Shown here: piece after piece, positions 16,231 through 25,526 of the stretch
How positions within the stretch are numbered: the stretch's first letter is position 1
How the letters are laid out: the number at the start of each line of letters is the position of its first letter
Assembly: GCA_046349255.1 (NCBI GenBank)
Contig: JAXMCR010000003.1
Location: forward strand, 310,001 to 374,000
Reading direction: 5' to 3'
From: DAIODI01 sp046349255
GTDB taxonomy: Bacteria; Pseudomonadota; Alphaproteobacteria; Rhizobiales; Aestuariivirgaceae
Length of the DNA stretch: 64,000 bases
Position numbers and translations under genes: made by a program
The notes under the pieces: model-generated
Seen by the model: the letters and a program-made list of their open reading frames with translations, nothing else
The model's database searches: none
Told to the model about the DNA's origin: nothing

Positions 16231-16611
16231 TCACCCGCGCTCGGTCGCGCCGCCCGCGGCGACCCACGCGGAGAAGCCGCCGAGATTGTAGGCGCGGGTG
16301 TAGCCGAGGTGGGAGAGTATCTCCGCCGCCTTTGCCGAGCGCATGCCGGACGCGCAGTAGCACACGATCGGGCGGTTCGGTTCGAACGCGCCGTCGTGAT
16401 GCTCCGAATGCGGGCTCGCATGTCGTTCGAGGTCGCCGAGCGGTATGTTCCTCGACCCCGCCACCTTGCCGGAGCGGGCAACCTCGGCCGGCTCGCGCAC
16501 GTCGATCACCAGCGCGTCCGAGCCTGCCATGAGGGCCTGTGCGTCTTCAGGGGAGATCGAGAGGTCGCCGCCGGCGCCGATCCCGAACAGTTTTCTCAAG
16601 CCGAATACCAT
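16231..16611 (-). CDS. Rhodanese-like domain protein
   Basis: The 126-residue product has one rhodanese domain with VIDVREPAEVARSGKVAGSRN at about residues 34-54 and the active-site loop CYCASGMRS near residue 84, whose second cysteine would carry the persulfide. The C-terminal NLGGFSAWVAAGG is typical. It may shuttle sulfur or act in thiosulfate handling; the acceptor is unknown. It begins 61 bases downstream of the stop of the small membrane peptide gene, on the same strand. Confidence 0.9.
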   Translation of the reverse strand: MVFGLRKLFGIGAGGDLSISPEDAQALMAGSDALVIDVREPAEVARSGKVAGSRNIPLGDLERHASPHSEHHDGAFEPNRPIVCYCASGMRSAKAAEILSHLGYTRAYNLGGFSAWVAAGGATERG

Positions 16612-16672
16612 GGCGCTGATCCTTCATGCCGTTTCGGGCATGGTAGCGCCGACCGCCGTTCCAACGGAAGCG

Positions 16673-16768
16673 TCAGTGCAGAAGGAGCAGGAGAATCGGT
16701 ATCACGGTGATCAGGAACACGACCACCGAAAGCGAATTGCGGAACACCCCGAACAGGATGCGGAACAT
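16673..16768 (-). CDS. 31-residue single-pass membrane peptide
   Basis: This short ORF encodes MFRILFGVFRNSLSVVVF and continues through a hydrophobic helix that ends in a run of leucines and a final His. A GAAGG ribosome-binding site lies 8 bases before the ATG, better placed than for many annotated genes nearby. It could be a small membrane regulator or a toxin-like peptide; no family is recognised. It sits upstream of the rhodanese and VOC genes on the same strand. Confidence 0.55.
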   Translation of the reverse strand: MFRILFGVFRNSLSVVVFLITVIPILLLLLH

Positions 16769-16873
16769 GGGTTTGCCTTCCGGCTGGAGCTGGAGCCTGA
16801 AAGCATAAGCTCGGTCAGTTTACGAACGCTTTGCCCGTTGCGCGAAAGACGCGCCAAAAGGAGCAGAAAGCAT

Positions 16874-17308
16874 TTACTCTTCCGCCGGCCCCTGGCGTGC
16901 GACGAACACGGAGCATTGGGCGTAGCGCACGACCCGCGCCGCGACCGAGCCGAGGAGATAGTCCGAGAACGCCGGGTTGTGCGATGCCATCACGATGAGG
17001 TGCGCCGGGAGACGGCGCGCCACTTCGAGGATGCTGCGGGCAGGGCTTCCTTCCTCGACGATCGCCTCGTAGGGCACGCCGAGTTCGGCGCCGATCGCGT
17101 TCAGCCGCTCGAACGCCTCGTAGCGCACCCTGGCCAGCGTTGCCGGGCGCAGCTCCGGCGAGACGTATCCCAGCGGGACATCTGGCACGACGTAGAGCAG
17201 GGCGATCCGACTGTCGGACAGCCTTGCCACGTCGCGCGCGCGCGCCAGACCCGGGTCGGTGTCACGGTCGATCCCGAGGTCGATCGGCACGAGAATGGTG
17301 GTGGTCAC
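16874..17308 (-). CDS. Universal stress protein (UspA family)
   Basis: The 144-residue product starts MTTTILVPIDLG and ends with LLGSVAARVVRYAQCSVFV, the typical UspA C-terminal element. The ATP-binding GxxGxxxxxxxxxGS motif is partly changed: the first glycines are replaced (ASHNPAFSDYLLGS), so ATP binding is uncertain. UspA proteins help cells survive growth arrest and stress. The gene is on the opposite strand from the large lplT-aas fusion, with 156 bases between their starts. Confidence 0.88.
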   Translation of the reverse strand: MTTTILVPIDLGIDRDTDPGLARARDVARLSDSRIALLYVVPDVPLGYVSPELRPATLARVRYEAFERLNAIGAELGVPYEAIVEEGSPARSILEVARRLPAHLIVMASHNPAFSDYLLGSVAARVVRYAQCSVFVARQGPAEE

Positions 17309-17464
17309 GAAGCGCTCCCCGCTCGGTCGGGCTCTTCACCGACGAGACTGCCTGAGACTGCACAAGCCGGACGGACCTGACAAGGCACAACGGAAGCGTG
17401 CGCTTGTACGGTTCTGCGGGCGGGCCTATCTCTTGCCGCAACGCGATCGCGAGGGAGAAGTCCG

Positions 17465-20400
17465 TTGTCCAGCGGCCTGATGACGTCGCGGCGGTTCGCG
17501 CCGCTGTTCTGGTGCCAGTTCTTTTCCGCGCTCAACGACAACTTCGTGAAGAACGTGCTGGTGGCGCTCGTCCTGTTCGGCGCGGCATCGACCGGGCACG
17601 AAGGCCTGCTCGTCGCGCTTGCGGGCGTGGCGCTCGTGCTGCCGATGTTCCTGTTCTCGGCGATGGGCGGCGAGATCGCCGACAGCCACGACAAGGCGCT
17701 GGTCGCGCGTCGCTTGAAGTTCTCCGAAATGTTCGTGGCCGCGCTCGGCGCGCTCGGTTTCTGGCTGTCGTCGGTCCCGATCCTGATGGCGACGCTGGTC
17801 CTGCTCGGATTGATCGCCGCGCTGTTCGGTCCGATCAAGTACGGCATCCTGCCCGACCATCTCGAGAAGCGGCAGCTCTCGGCAGCGAACGCGCTGGTCG
17901 AGAGCGGCACCTTCTTCGCGATCCTCCTCGGCACGATCGCCGGCACGCAGCTCGGCGCGAGCACGGAGAAGGGCTTCGTCGCGCTCGCGATGCTCGCGGT
18001 GGCGGTCGCCTGCTTCGTGTCCGCCTCGATGATCCCGAAGACGCACGTCTCGGCGCCGGACCTCGCCGTCGACCGTAACCCGCTGCGGTCGACGCTGGCG
18101 CTGGTGCGGGAGGTAAAGCGCGCGCCGCGCCTGTGGAACGGCACGATCATCGTCTCCTGGTTCTGGCTCGTCGGCATGGTGGTGCTGACCGCCGTCCCGC
18201 CGTTCCTCGAACAGACGATACACGGCACGCCGGGTACCGTCAGCGCCTGCCTCGTGACGTTCGCCATTGGCATCGCCGTCGGTTCCGCGGTCGCGGCGAA
18301 GTTCAGCCACATCCGGCCTAACCTCGGCCTCGTCCCGATCGGCGCGGTGCTGATGGGGCTGTTCGGCCTCGATCTCGCCTGGGTCGCCGCCCACTGGCAG
18401 GGACCGGGCGCGAACGTGACGCCGTGGATGATCGCCCAGACGGCGCACGGCTGGCGTTTCTTCCTCGACCTCTTCGGCCTGGCGATTGCCGGCGGCCTGT
18501 TCATCGTGCCCGCGTTTGCCGCCGTGCAGGCGTGGTCGCCGCCCGCCTTGCGCGCGCGGGTCGTCGCGGCCACCGGCGTCGTCGGCTCGCTCTTCATGGC
18601 GACGGGCGCGCTGGTGTCGGGGCTCGTCAGCATGGTCGGCTGGAGCACCGGCACGCTGCTCATGATCCTGTCGCTGTGCAATTTCGTCGCCGCCTTCCTG
18701 ATCCTGCGCCACTGGGGCAAGGAGACCCTGCGCGACGTCGGCGCGCTCTTGTTCTCGGCCGCCTACCGCGTCGAGGTGAAGGGGCGCGAGAACATGCCGG
18801 AGCCCGGCACGCGCATGATCATCACGCCGAACCACGTGAGCCTGCTCGACGGTCCGCTGATGCACGCGTTTCTGCCGATCGACGCGGTGTTCGCCATCGA
18901 CACGGGCATGGCGGAGAAGTGGTTCGTGAAGCCGCTGCTCAAGGGCGTGCCGTTCCATCCGATCGATCCCTTGAAGCCCATGTCGGCCCGCGACCTGACG
19001 CGGGCGGTAAAGGCGGGCGAGCCGCTGGTGATCTTTCCCGAGGGCCGCATCACCGTCACCGGTCACCTCATGAAGATCTACGACGGCACCGCGATGATCG
19101 CCGACAAGGCGGACGCGGTCGTCGTGCCGGTGCGGATCGCGGGCGCCGAACGCTCGTGGCTCTCCTACCTGAAGCAGTGGCAGATCAAGAAGGCGCTGTT
19201 CCCGCGCATCACCATCACCATCGAGGAACCGGTGAAGCTCGCGATCCCGGCGAACCTCACGGGTCGCGTTCGCCGGCGCGCGGCAGGGGCCGCGCTCCAG
19301 GACGTGATGATGACGACGGCGGTGAAGACCGCGATGGGCGACCGCACGTTGCTAGAGGCGCTCTCGGATGCCATGGCGACGCGCGACACCGGCGGCCCGG
19401 TGCTGGAGGATCCGCTCGGCTCGCGCCTCACCTACCGCAAGCTCATCGCGGCCGCGCAGGTGCTCGGTAAGAAGCTGCTGCCATACGCAGCGACCGGCGA
19501 GGCCGTGGGCGTGCTGCTCCCCAACACGACCGGCATCGCGGCGACGTTCTTTGCGCTCCAATCGATCGGGCGGGTGCCCGCGATGCTCAACTACTCGGCG
19601 GGTCCGGCAAACGTTGTGAACGCCTGCAAGGCGGCGGTGGTGAAGACCGTGCTCTCCTCGCGCGCCTTCGTCGAGAAGGGGAAGCTCGAGCCCATCGTCG
19701 AGGCGCTCGGCGCGGCGGGCGTGCGCATCGTCTGGCTCGAGGACGTGCGCCCGACGGTGACCCTGCTCGACCGCATCGGCGGGCTGATGCGCGGCTCCGA
19801 ACCGCGCGTCGAGCGCAAGGCGGACGATCCAGCCGTGATCCTCTTCACCTCGGGGTCGGAGGGGATGCCCAAGGCCGTGGTGCTGTCGCACCGGAACATC
19901 CTCGCCAACGCGGCGCAGTGCCTGTCGCAGGTCGACGTCAACGGGCAGGACAAGCTATTCAACGTGCTGCCTCTGTTCCATTCGTTCGGACTGACGGCCG
20001 GGCTGATGATGCCGCTGATGGCGGGGGTGAAGACCTACCTCTATCCCTCGCCGTTGCATTACAGAATCATCCCCGAGCTCATCTACCAGACGAACGCGAC
20101 GGTGCTGTTCGGCACCGACACGTTCCTGTGGGGGTACGGCCGCTCGGCGCACCCATACGACTTCCGCTCGCTCCGCCTCGTGGTCGCGGGTGCGGAGGCC
20201 GTGAAGAGCCAGACGCGCACGCTGTGGTTCGAGGAGTTCGGCCTTCGCATCCTCGAGGGCTACGGCGTGACGGAATGTTCGCCGGTTGTCGCCCTGAACA
20301 CACCGATCGCGCACAAGGCGGGCACCGTGGGCCGCCTCGTGCCGCAGCTCGAGGCCCGGCTCGACCCGATGCCCGGGATCGAGGAGGGCGGCCGCCTCAA

Positions 20401-20878
20401 CGTGAAGGGGCCCAACGTGATGCTCGGCTACATGCGCGCCGACAACCCGGGCGTGCTCGACCCGCCGCCCGACGGCTGGCACGACACCGGCGACATCGTG
20501 ACCATCGACGCGCAAGGGTTCGTCACGATCCGCGGGCGCGCCAAGCGGTTCGCGAAACTCGCGGGCGAAATGGTGTCGCTCGCCGCGGTCGAGGCGATCG
20601 CGCAGAAGACCTGGCCGGAGTGCCAGCACGCGGTGGTCGCCGTCGCCGATGCGCGCAAGGGCCAGCGGCTCGTGCTGTACACGACCGCCGAGGCGGCGGC
20701 GCGCGACGCGCTGCTCAAGACGGCACGCGGCATGGGGTTCGGCGAACTGATGGTGCCGCAGCTGATCGTGCCGGTGAAGAAGCTGCCGCTGCTCGGCTCC
20801 GGCAAGACCGACTATCCTGCCGTCCAGAAACTCGCCGAGGCGGCGACCGCTCCGAAGACGGAACAGCCGGCGGCCTGA
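17465..20878 (+). CDS. MFS transporter / acyltransferase / acyl-ACP synthetase fusion (LplT-Aas type)
   Basis: The 1137-residue protein joins three parts. Residues about 1-420 form a 12-helix LplT-like lysophospholipid flippase of the MFS family (SALNDNFVKNVLVALVLFG). Residues about 435-620 are a PlsC-type acyltransferase with His457 and Asp462 of the HxxxxD motif (NHVSLLDG) and FPEGR. Residues about 650-1130 are an AMP-binding synthetase with FTSGSEGMPKAVVLSH near 793. Together they could import lysophospholipid and re-acylate it. The TTG start at 17465 is preceded by GAGGGAGAAG. In E. coli these are separate lplT and aas genes. Confidence 0.93.
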   Translation: MSSGLMTSRRFAPLFWCQFFSALNDNFVKNVLVALVLFGAASTGHEGLLVALAGVALVLPMFLFSAMGGEIADSHDKALVARRLKFSEMFVAALGALGFWLSSVPILMATLVLLGLIAALFGPIKYGILPDHLEKRQLSAANALVESGTFFAILLGTIAGTQLGASTEKGFVALAMLAVAVACFVSASMIPKTHVSAPDLAVDRNPLRSTLALVREVKRAPRLWNGTIIVSWFWLVGMVVLTAVPPFLEQTIHGTPGTVSACLVTFAIGIAVGSAVAAKFSHIRPNLGLVPIGAVLMGLFGLDLAWVAAHWQGPGANVTPWMIAQTAHGWRFFLDLFGLAIAGGLFIVPAFAAVQAWSPPALRARVVAATGVVGSLFMATGALVSGLVSMVGWSTGTLLMILSLCNFVAAFLILRHWGKETLRDVGALLFSAAYRVEVKGRENMPEPGTRMIITPNHVSLLDGPLMHAFLPIDAVFAIDTGMAEKWFVKPLLKGVPFHPIDPLKPMSARDLTRAVKAGEPLVIFPEGRITVTGHLMKIYDGTAMIADKADAVVVPVRIAGAERSWLSYLKQWQIKKALFPRITITIEEPVKLAIPANLTGRVRRRAAGAALQDVMMTTAVKTAMGDRTLLEALSDAMATRDTGGPVLEDPLGSRLTYRKLIAAAQVLGKKLLPYAATGEAVGVLLPNTTGIAATFFALQSIGRVPAMLNYSAGPANVVNACKAAVVKTVLSSRAFVEKGKLEPIVEALGAAGVRIVWLEDVRPTVTLLDRIGGLMRGSEPRVERKADDPAVILFTSGSEGMPKAVVLSHRNILANAAQCLSQVDVNGQDKLFNVLPLFHSFGLTAGLMMPLMAGVKTYLYPSPLHYRIIPELIYQTNATVLFGTDTFLWGYGRSAHPYDFRSLRLVVAGAEAVKSQTRTLWFEEFGLRILEGYGVTECSPVVALNTPIAHKAGTVGRLVPQLEARLDPMPGIEEGGRLNVKGPNVMLGYMRADNPGVLDPPPDGWHDTGDIVTIDAQGFVTIRGRAKRFAKLAGEMVSLAAVEAIAQKTWPECQHAVVAVADARKGQRLVLYTTAEAAARDALLKTARGMGFGELMVPQLIVPVKKLPLLGSGKTDYPAVQKLAEAATAPKTEQPAA

Positions 20879-20888
20879 TCCTTCCGTC

Positions 20889-21278
20889 CTAACGGCCCTT
20901 GCGCGACACGGCAGTGAGGCGCGGCTGCACCTTGAGGCCGCAACTCGTGTAGGCGTCGACCTCGTGCGCGAAGGCGTCGCCATACATGTCGAGATGGCCG
21001 AACCGCCCCACACAGGCGGCAAGCACCGCGGCGCGGATGGCGGCGTTCTCCGGCCCCGGCGCGACCGCGAGGTCGGCGATCCAGCAGGACGTGAAGCCGT
21101 CGGTGAAGAGGCGCGCGAGCCCCACGAGGTCGCCCGCCTCGCCGTAGGCGGCGACGGACTGAACGCCCGGCGCGAACACCCTTCCCTCGAGTTGTTCCGC
21201 GCCGGCTGGCCCGAAGCCGACGGCGTTCCAGAGGGTTGCAAGGTCGACGGCTGAAGGCGGCTCGTTGGTGATGCGCAT
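20889..21278 (-). CDS. Degenerate GNAT-like acetyltransferase
   Basis: This 129-residue protein starts MRITNEPPSAVDLATLWNAVGFG and contains LVGLARLFTDGFTSCWIADLAV, the central GNAT strands. The acetyl-CoA pyrophosphate loop normally reads Q/RxxGxG/A, but here it is PGPENAAIRAAV, so cofactor binding is doubtful. The C-terminal YTSCGLKVQPRL matches the usual YxxxGF region. It may be an inactive or divergent member. It is convergent with the lplT-aas gene, with 10 bases between stops. Confidence 0.7.
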   Translation of the reverse strand: MRITNEPPSAVDLATLWNAVGFGPAGAEQLEGRVFAPGVQSVAAYGEAGDLVGLARLFTDGFTSCWIADLAVAPGPENAAIRAAVLAACVGRFGHLDMYGDAFAHEVDAYTSCGLKVQPRLTAVSRKGR

Positions 21279-21436
21279 GGGATGGCTGGCTAGGGTAGTC
21301 GAACAACCATAGCGCGATTCGACTGCGGCGTGACACGGGCGGCCGCAAGCTTGATCCAATTTCGTCTCGGTGGCACGGTGACGAGAAGACGAGTCCGCCC
21401 GGCGAGAGGCGGCAGGCTTGGGGGGACGGCAGGCGC

Positions 21437-23680
21437 ATGCTGCAGTGGTTGAGCAACAGCTTGCGCTGGCTCGGCATCCGGGAGACGTCCGCCGCCCGCG
21501 TCGTGGCGCTCACGCTCCTGATCGGCGCGCTGCTCCTGCAGCTCTGGAATCCGCCTCCCGTCGAGGTTCTGAAGCTCAAGACGTTCGACCTCTACCAGCT
21601 CGCGTTTCCCCGCGTCGAAACCGAAAAGCGCGTGATGGTCGTCGACATCGACGAGGAGAGCCTCAACGCGTACGGTCAGTGGCCGTGGGCGAGAAGCCGC
21701 CTTGCGGCGCTGGTGGACAAGATCAAGGAATCCGGCGGCGTCGCGATTGCCTTCGACGTCATGTTCCCGGAAGCGGATCGAATGTCGCCCGGATCCTACG
21801 CCACGTCGGGCTCGGTGACCGATCCGGCGGTGGTTGCTGCCCTCGAGAAACTTCCGTCGAACGACCAGACATTTGCCGACGCGCTGGCGCGGTCGCAGTC
21901 GACGGTGCTCGCAATCTCGGGCTACTGGCGCAAGGTTGAACAGAAGGACGTCGCGCAGGAGGGCCAGAGCATGCTGGCGACCGTCGGCGAAGACCCGACG
22001 CCCTACCTGATCACGTTCCCGGGCATCATTCGCAACATCCCCGTGCTCGAGGCCGCCGCTACCGGCAGAGGGATGATTACCATCAATCCCGACCGCGACG
22101 GCATTATCCGGCGTGTCCCCCTGGTGTCGGTCGCCGCCGATCGCATTTGGCCCGCGCTGTCGCTCGAACTGCTGCGCGTGGCGACCGGCGGCGGGGCCGT
22201 CATCGTCAAGACGACGTCCGATCTCGGCGTCGACAGCGTGGCGGTGCAGGGCATCCCGATCGCGACCGACGAGCACGGCCGCATGTGGGTGCACTTCGCC
22301 AAGCGTGACCCGTCGCGCTACATCTCGGTCAAGCAGGTGATGGAGAACCCCGAGGCCGCGAAGGCTCTCGAAGGCAAGCTCGTGCTGATCGGCACCTCGG
22401 CGTCCGGCCTGTTCGATCTCCGGGCGACGCCGCTCGAGGGCGTGGTTCCCGGCGTCGACGTCCATGCGCAGATTCTCGAAAACATCTTCGACCAGGCGAA
22501 CCAGGCCGCACCGCAGTTGCATCGGCCGAACTGGGCTTTATCGCTTGAACTCCTGGCGTCGGTGCTGATCGGCATCGCGATGATCACCTTCGTGCCGATG
22601 CTCGGCGCCTTGTGGTCGCTGGTATCCGGCTTCGTTCTGGCGATCGCCATGATCGTCGGCGCGGCCTGGCTCTTCGTGCACTACGGCCTCGTGTTCGACG
22701 TACTGTTTCCGTTGATCACGAGCTTCGCCGTGTTCATCGCGCTGACGTTCATGAACTACCTGCGCGAGGAGACGCAGAAGCGCCAGATCCGCTCCGCCTT
22801 CGGCCAGTATCTCTCGCCGCATTTCGTCGAGGAACTGGCGAGCAACCCGGAGAAGCTGAAGCTCGGCGGCGAGACGAAGGAGATGACGATCCTGTTCTCC
22901 GACGTACGCAACTTCACCACGATCTCTGAAAGCTACAAGTCGAACCCGCAGGGGCTCACGCACCTGATCAACAGCCTGCTCACGCCGCTGTCGATCGAGG
23001 TGATGGACCGCAAGGGCACGATCGACAAGTACATGGGCGACAACGTGATGGCGTTCTGGAACGCGCCGCTCGACGACGAGCGGCACGCCCAGAACGCCTG
23101 CGCCTCGGCGCTGGCGATGGTTTCCTCGCTCGAGAAGCTGAACCAGAGCCGCAAGGCCGAGGGCGAGGTGCTGGAACTGAAGGTGGGCGTCGGCGTCAAC
23201 ACCGGCCAATGCGTGGTGGGCAACATGGGCTCGGACCTGCGCTTCGACTACACGGTGCTGGGCGATGCGGTGAACCTCGCCTCGCGCCTCGAGGGCCAGA
23301 CCAAGGGCTATGGCGTCCAGATCATCGTGGGCTCGGCGACTGCGGCGAAAGTGCAGGGCGAGTTCGCGCTGGTCCCGGTAGATTTCATCCGGGTGAAGGG
23401 CAAGGCGGAGCCGGAGGAGATCTTTGCGCTGCTCGGCGACGACAAGACGCTGGCCGAGCCAGGCTACAAGGCGCTCAAGGCCGAGGCCGACCGGCTGATC
23501 GAACTCTACCGCGGGCAAAAGTGGAAGCAGGCACGCGCGGTCGCGACGAAGGCCCGTGAACTGGCCAGTTCTTTCGGGATAACGGGCCTTTACGACCTCT
23601 ACCTCAAGCGAATCGACGGCTTCGAGAAGTCACCACCGCCAAAGGAGTGGGACGGCGTCCACGTGGCGGAGACAAAGTAG
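21437..23680 (+). CDS. CHASE2-domain class III adenylate/guanylate cyclase
   Basis: This 747-residue sensor has a short cytoplasmic start, a first membrane helix (about 20-38), an extracytoplasmic CHASE2 domain (about 40-350), a cluster of three membrane helices (about 365-445), and a C-terminal class III cyclase domain (about 480-665). The metal-binding aspartates are Asp489 (LFSDVRNF) and Asp535 (KYMGDN), and YTVLGDAVNLASRLE is the second catalytic segment. The Lys in DKYMGD favours ATP, so cAMP is the likely product. It heads a same-strand group with a barrel, two SDRs and an amidohydrolase. Confidence 0.93.
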   Translation: MLQWLSNSLRWLGIRETSAARVVALTLLIGALLLQLWNPPPVEVLKLKTFDLYQLAFPRVETEKRVMVVDIDEESLNAYGQWPWARSRLAALVDKIKESGGVAIAFDVMFPEADRMSPGSYATSGSVTDPAVVAALEKLPSNDQTFADALARSQSTVLAISGYWRKVEQKDVAQEGQSMLATVGEDPTPYLITFPGIIRNIPVLEAAATGRGMITINPDRDGIIRRVPLVSVAADRIWPALSLELLRVATGGGAVIVKTTSDLGVDSVAVQGIPIATDEHGRMWVHFAKRDPSRYISVKQVMENPEAAKALEGKLVLIGTSASGLFDLRATPLEGVVPGVDVHAQILENIFDQANQAAPQLHRPNWALSLELLASVLIGIAMITFVPMLGALWSLVSGFVLAIAMIVGAAWLFVHYGLVFDVLFPLITSFAVFIALTFMNYLREETQKRQIRSAFGQYLSPHFVEELASNPEKLKLGGETKEMTILFSDVRNFTTISESYKSNPQGLTHLINSLLTPLSIEVMDRKGTIDKYMGDNVMAFWNAPLDDERHAQNACASALAMVSSLEKLNQSRKAEGEVLELKVGVGVNTGQCVVGNMGSDLRFDYTVLGDAVNLASRLEGQTKGYGVQIIVGSATAAKVQGEFALVPVDFIRVKGKAEPEEIFALLGDDKTLAEPGYKALKAEADRLIELYRGQKWKQARAVATKARELASSFGITGLYDLYLKRIDGFEKSPPPKEWDGVHVAETK

Positions 23681-23751
23681 CCGGCCGCGTGCTAGTACGC
23701 ATGGAAGCAGGGTGATCTGCCCGGCGTCGCGGGCAGGGGGGCCGGGATGCT

Positions 23752-25494
23752 GTGAGACGACGTCTTCAGCTCGGTGTGCTCGCGGTCTTCGCGCTTTGCC
23801 TCAGCGCGCTCGCGCCGGCGACGGCGTTCGCGCAGAGCTACGGCGCGAGCCTCGGCTTCCTCAGCCTGCCGATCGAGCAGGTCGACATCGTCCTCGTCAA
23901 CCCGACCGGCGATGCAGCCTACAACGGCCGGGTCACGGACGGGTTCAGGCGATATCTGGCCGTCTATCCGGGCCAGTACTTCAGCGAAGACCGCGCCGAT
24001 TTCGCGATCGCTAGGTCGCGGCGCAGCCCGCAGGTCGAGAACGTCACCTACGACTATTCACTTGGACCCGCCGGCGGCCTCGTCGTGACGTTCCGCATCA
24101 CCCTCGCCAAGGGTGCGCGCACCGAGACCGGCCACGGCTACTATTTCAGCCGGAACCCCGCCGACCTGCCGGTGCTCTACGATCGTGACGGCACCTTCGT
24201 GCGCACCAAGCTCGAGACGCTGTCGCTCTACTACGGCAACGACAACGCATGGTATGGACAACCGGGGCCGATGCTTGCGGGAAACCCGCTCGTCGTCGGC
24301 AAGCCCGCGGGCGCAGGCTACAGCGACTGGTTCGAGGCCTACGTCCACTATGGCCTCTACGGCATCACGCCGGTGAACGACAATTTCTACGTCTACACCG
24401 GCGTCAGCGCGATCACGTCCGGCTCCGTCGGACAGGAGCTCTTCACCAACGAACCGCGTCAGTACACGTTCTTCGAGGATGCCTACGGCGGCTTCATCAC
24501 CGGAAAGACCGACCCGAAGGGCAACCGCCTCGCGTTCAACTTCAGCGCCGGCCGGCAGCGCTTCACGCTCGCCAACGGCTTTCTGATCGCCAACACGGCG
24601 GCGAACGGCAGCGACCGCGCCGCGCTGCAGGCGAATGCCCGGTGGTCCGCCGACATGCTGGCGCTGGCGCAGATCTTCTACAACAACACGAAGCTCGAGT
24701 TCTTCTATGTCGACCCGGACGAGCTACCCGCCGTCGATACGCACTCGAAGCTGACCGGCCTCAATCTCGAGATGCGGCCGGTTGACGGGCTGATGGTGGC
24801 GGGAACGTTCCTCACGGCGCTCAGCTCCGATTACGCCTATTTCAACCCGCAAGGAGTTCAGATCGGGACGCGCGACGGGCTCGACCTGCTGGACGGACGC
24901 TTCACGTACACGCCAAACCCGCCGAGCCAGCGCGGCCCGTTCTTCGGCGGGGAGTTCGCCATCGAGACGAACCGCAACGTCGACATGTTCGCGACCGCCG
25001 GCTACGGCGAGGTCGGTTACAGCCTGCCCGACGTGCAGTGGGGGCCGTCGATCAGCTACCGCCTCGGGTATTTCTCCGGCGACGATCCCGACACGCCGAC
25101 CTACGAACGATGGGATCCGCTGTTCTCCGGCGGAAACGGCGAGCAGTGGGTGCAGGGCGCCAACCACTTCAAGGTCGTCCAGGACTCCAACGTCATCGCC
25201 CATCGTGTCCAGGCGCGCTTCCGGCCGCTGCCGACCGTCGAACTCGTGCCGCAGCTGTGGCTGTTCCAGGCGGACAGCTTGAACAACATCGGCGGCAACC
25301 CGGCGCTGTCGTTCCTCAAGTCCGACATCTACGGCTACGAGATCAACACGACCTTCAAGTGGTTCGCCTCGCGCAACTGGTATGTGCACGGGCACATCGC
25401 CTACACCATTCCCGGCGCCGGCGCGCAGGATGCCTTGAACGGCGATGCCAAGAACTGGCTCAGCGTGATGTTGTTCGTCCGATATGCGCTGTGA
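23752..25494 (+). CDS. Outer-membrane beta-barrel protein, alginate-export-like
   Basis: The 580-residue precursor has a clear signal peptide (LGVLAVFALCLSALAPATAFA) and then many short amphipathic strands rich in Tyr, Phe and Gly, ending YAL close to the C-terminal aromatic signature of outer-membrane proteins. The pattern resembles Alginate_exp-type barrels; the substrate is unknown. It begins with a GTG at 23752, 71 bases after the cyclase stop, with no strong ribosome-binding site. It precedes two exported SDRs and may deliver or export their substrate. Family assignment is tentative. Confidence 0.72.
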   Translation: MRRRLQLGVLAVFALCLSALAPATAFAQSYGASLGFLSLPIEQVDIVLVNPTGDAAYNGRVTDGFRRYLAVYPGQYFSEDRADFAIARSRRSPQVENVTYDYSLGPAGGLVVTFRITLAKGARTETGHGYYFSRNPADLPVLYDRDGTFVRTKLETLSLYYGNDNAWYGQPGPMLAGNPLVVGKPAGAGYSDWFEAYVHYGLYGITPVNDNFYVYTGVSAITSGSVGQELFTNEPRQYTFFEDAYGGFITGKTDPKGNRLAFNFSAGRQRFTLANGFLIANTAANGSDRAALQANARWSADMLALAQIFYNNTKLEFFYVDPDELPAVDTHSKLTGLNLEMRPVDGLMVAGTFLTALSSDYAYFNPQGVQIGTRDGLDLLDGRFTYTPNPPSQRGPFFGGEFAIETNRNVDMFATAGYGEVGYSLPDVQWGPSISYRLGYFSGDDPDTPTYERWDPLFSGGNGEQWVQGANHFKVVQDSNVIAHRVQARFRPLPTVELVPQLWLFQADSLNNIGGNPALSFLKSDIYGYEINTTFKWFASRNWYVHGHIAYTIPGAGAQDALNGDAKNWLSVMLFVRYAL

Positions 25495-25526
25495 CAAGGC
25501 GCATCAGCTCGAGAGAGGATTCGGTA

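Noticed and set aside
23774..24088. Alternative reading frame within the barrel gene
   Set aside because: It is Arg/Ser-rich with no domain and overlaps a gene with a signal peptide and barrel pattern.
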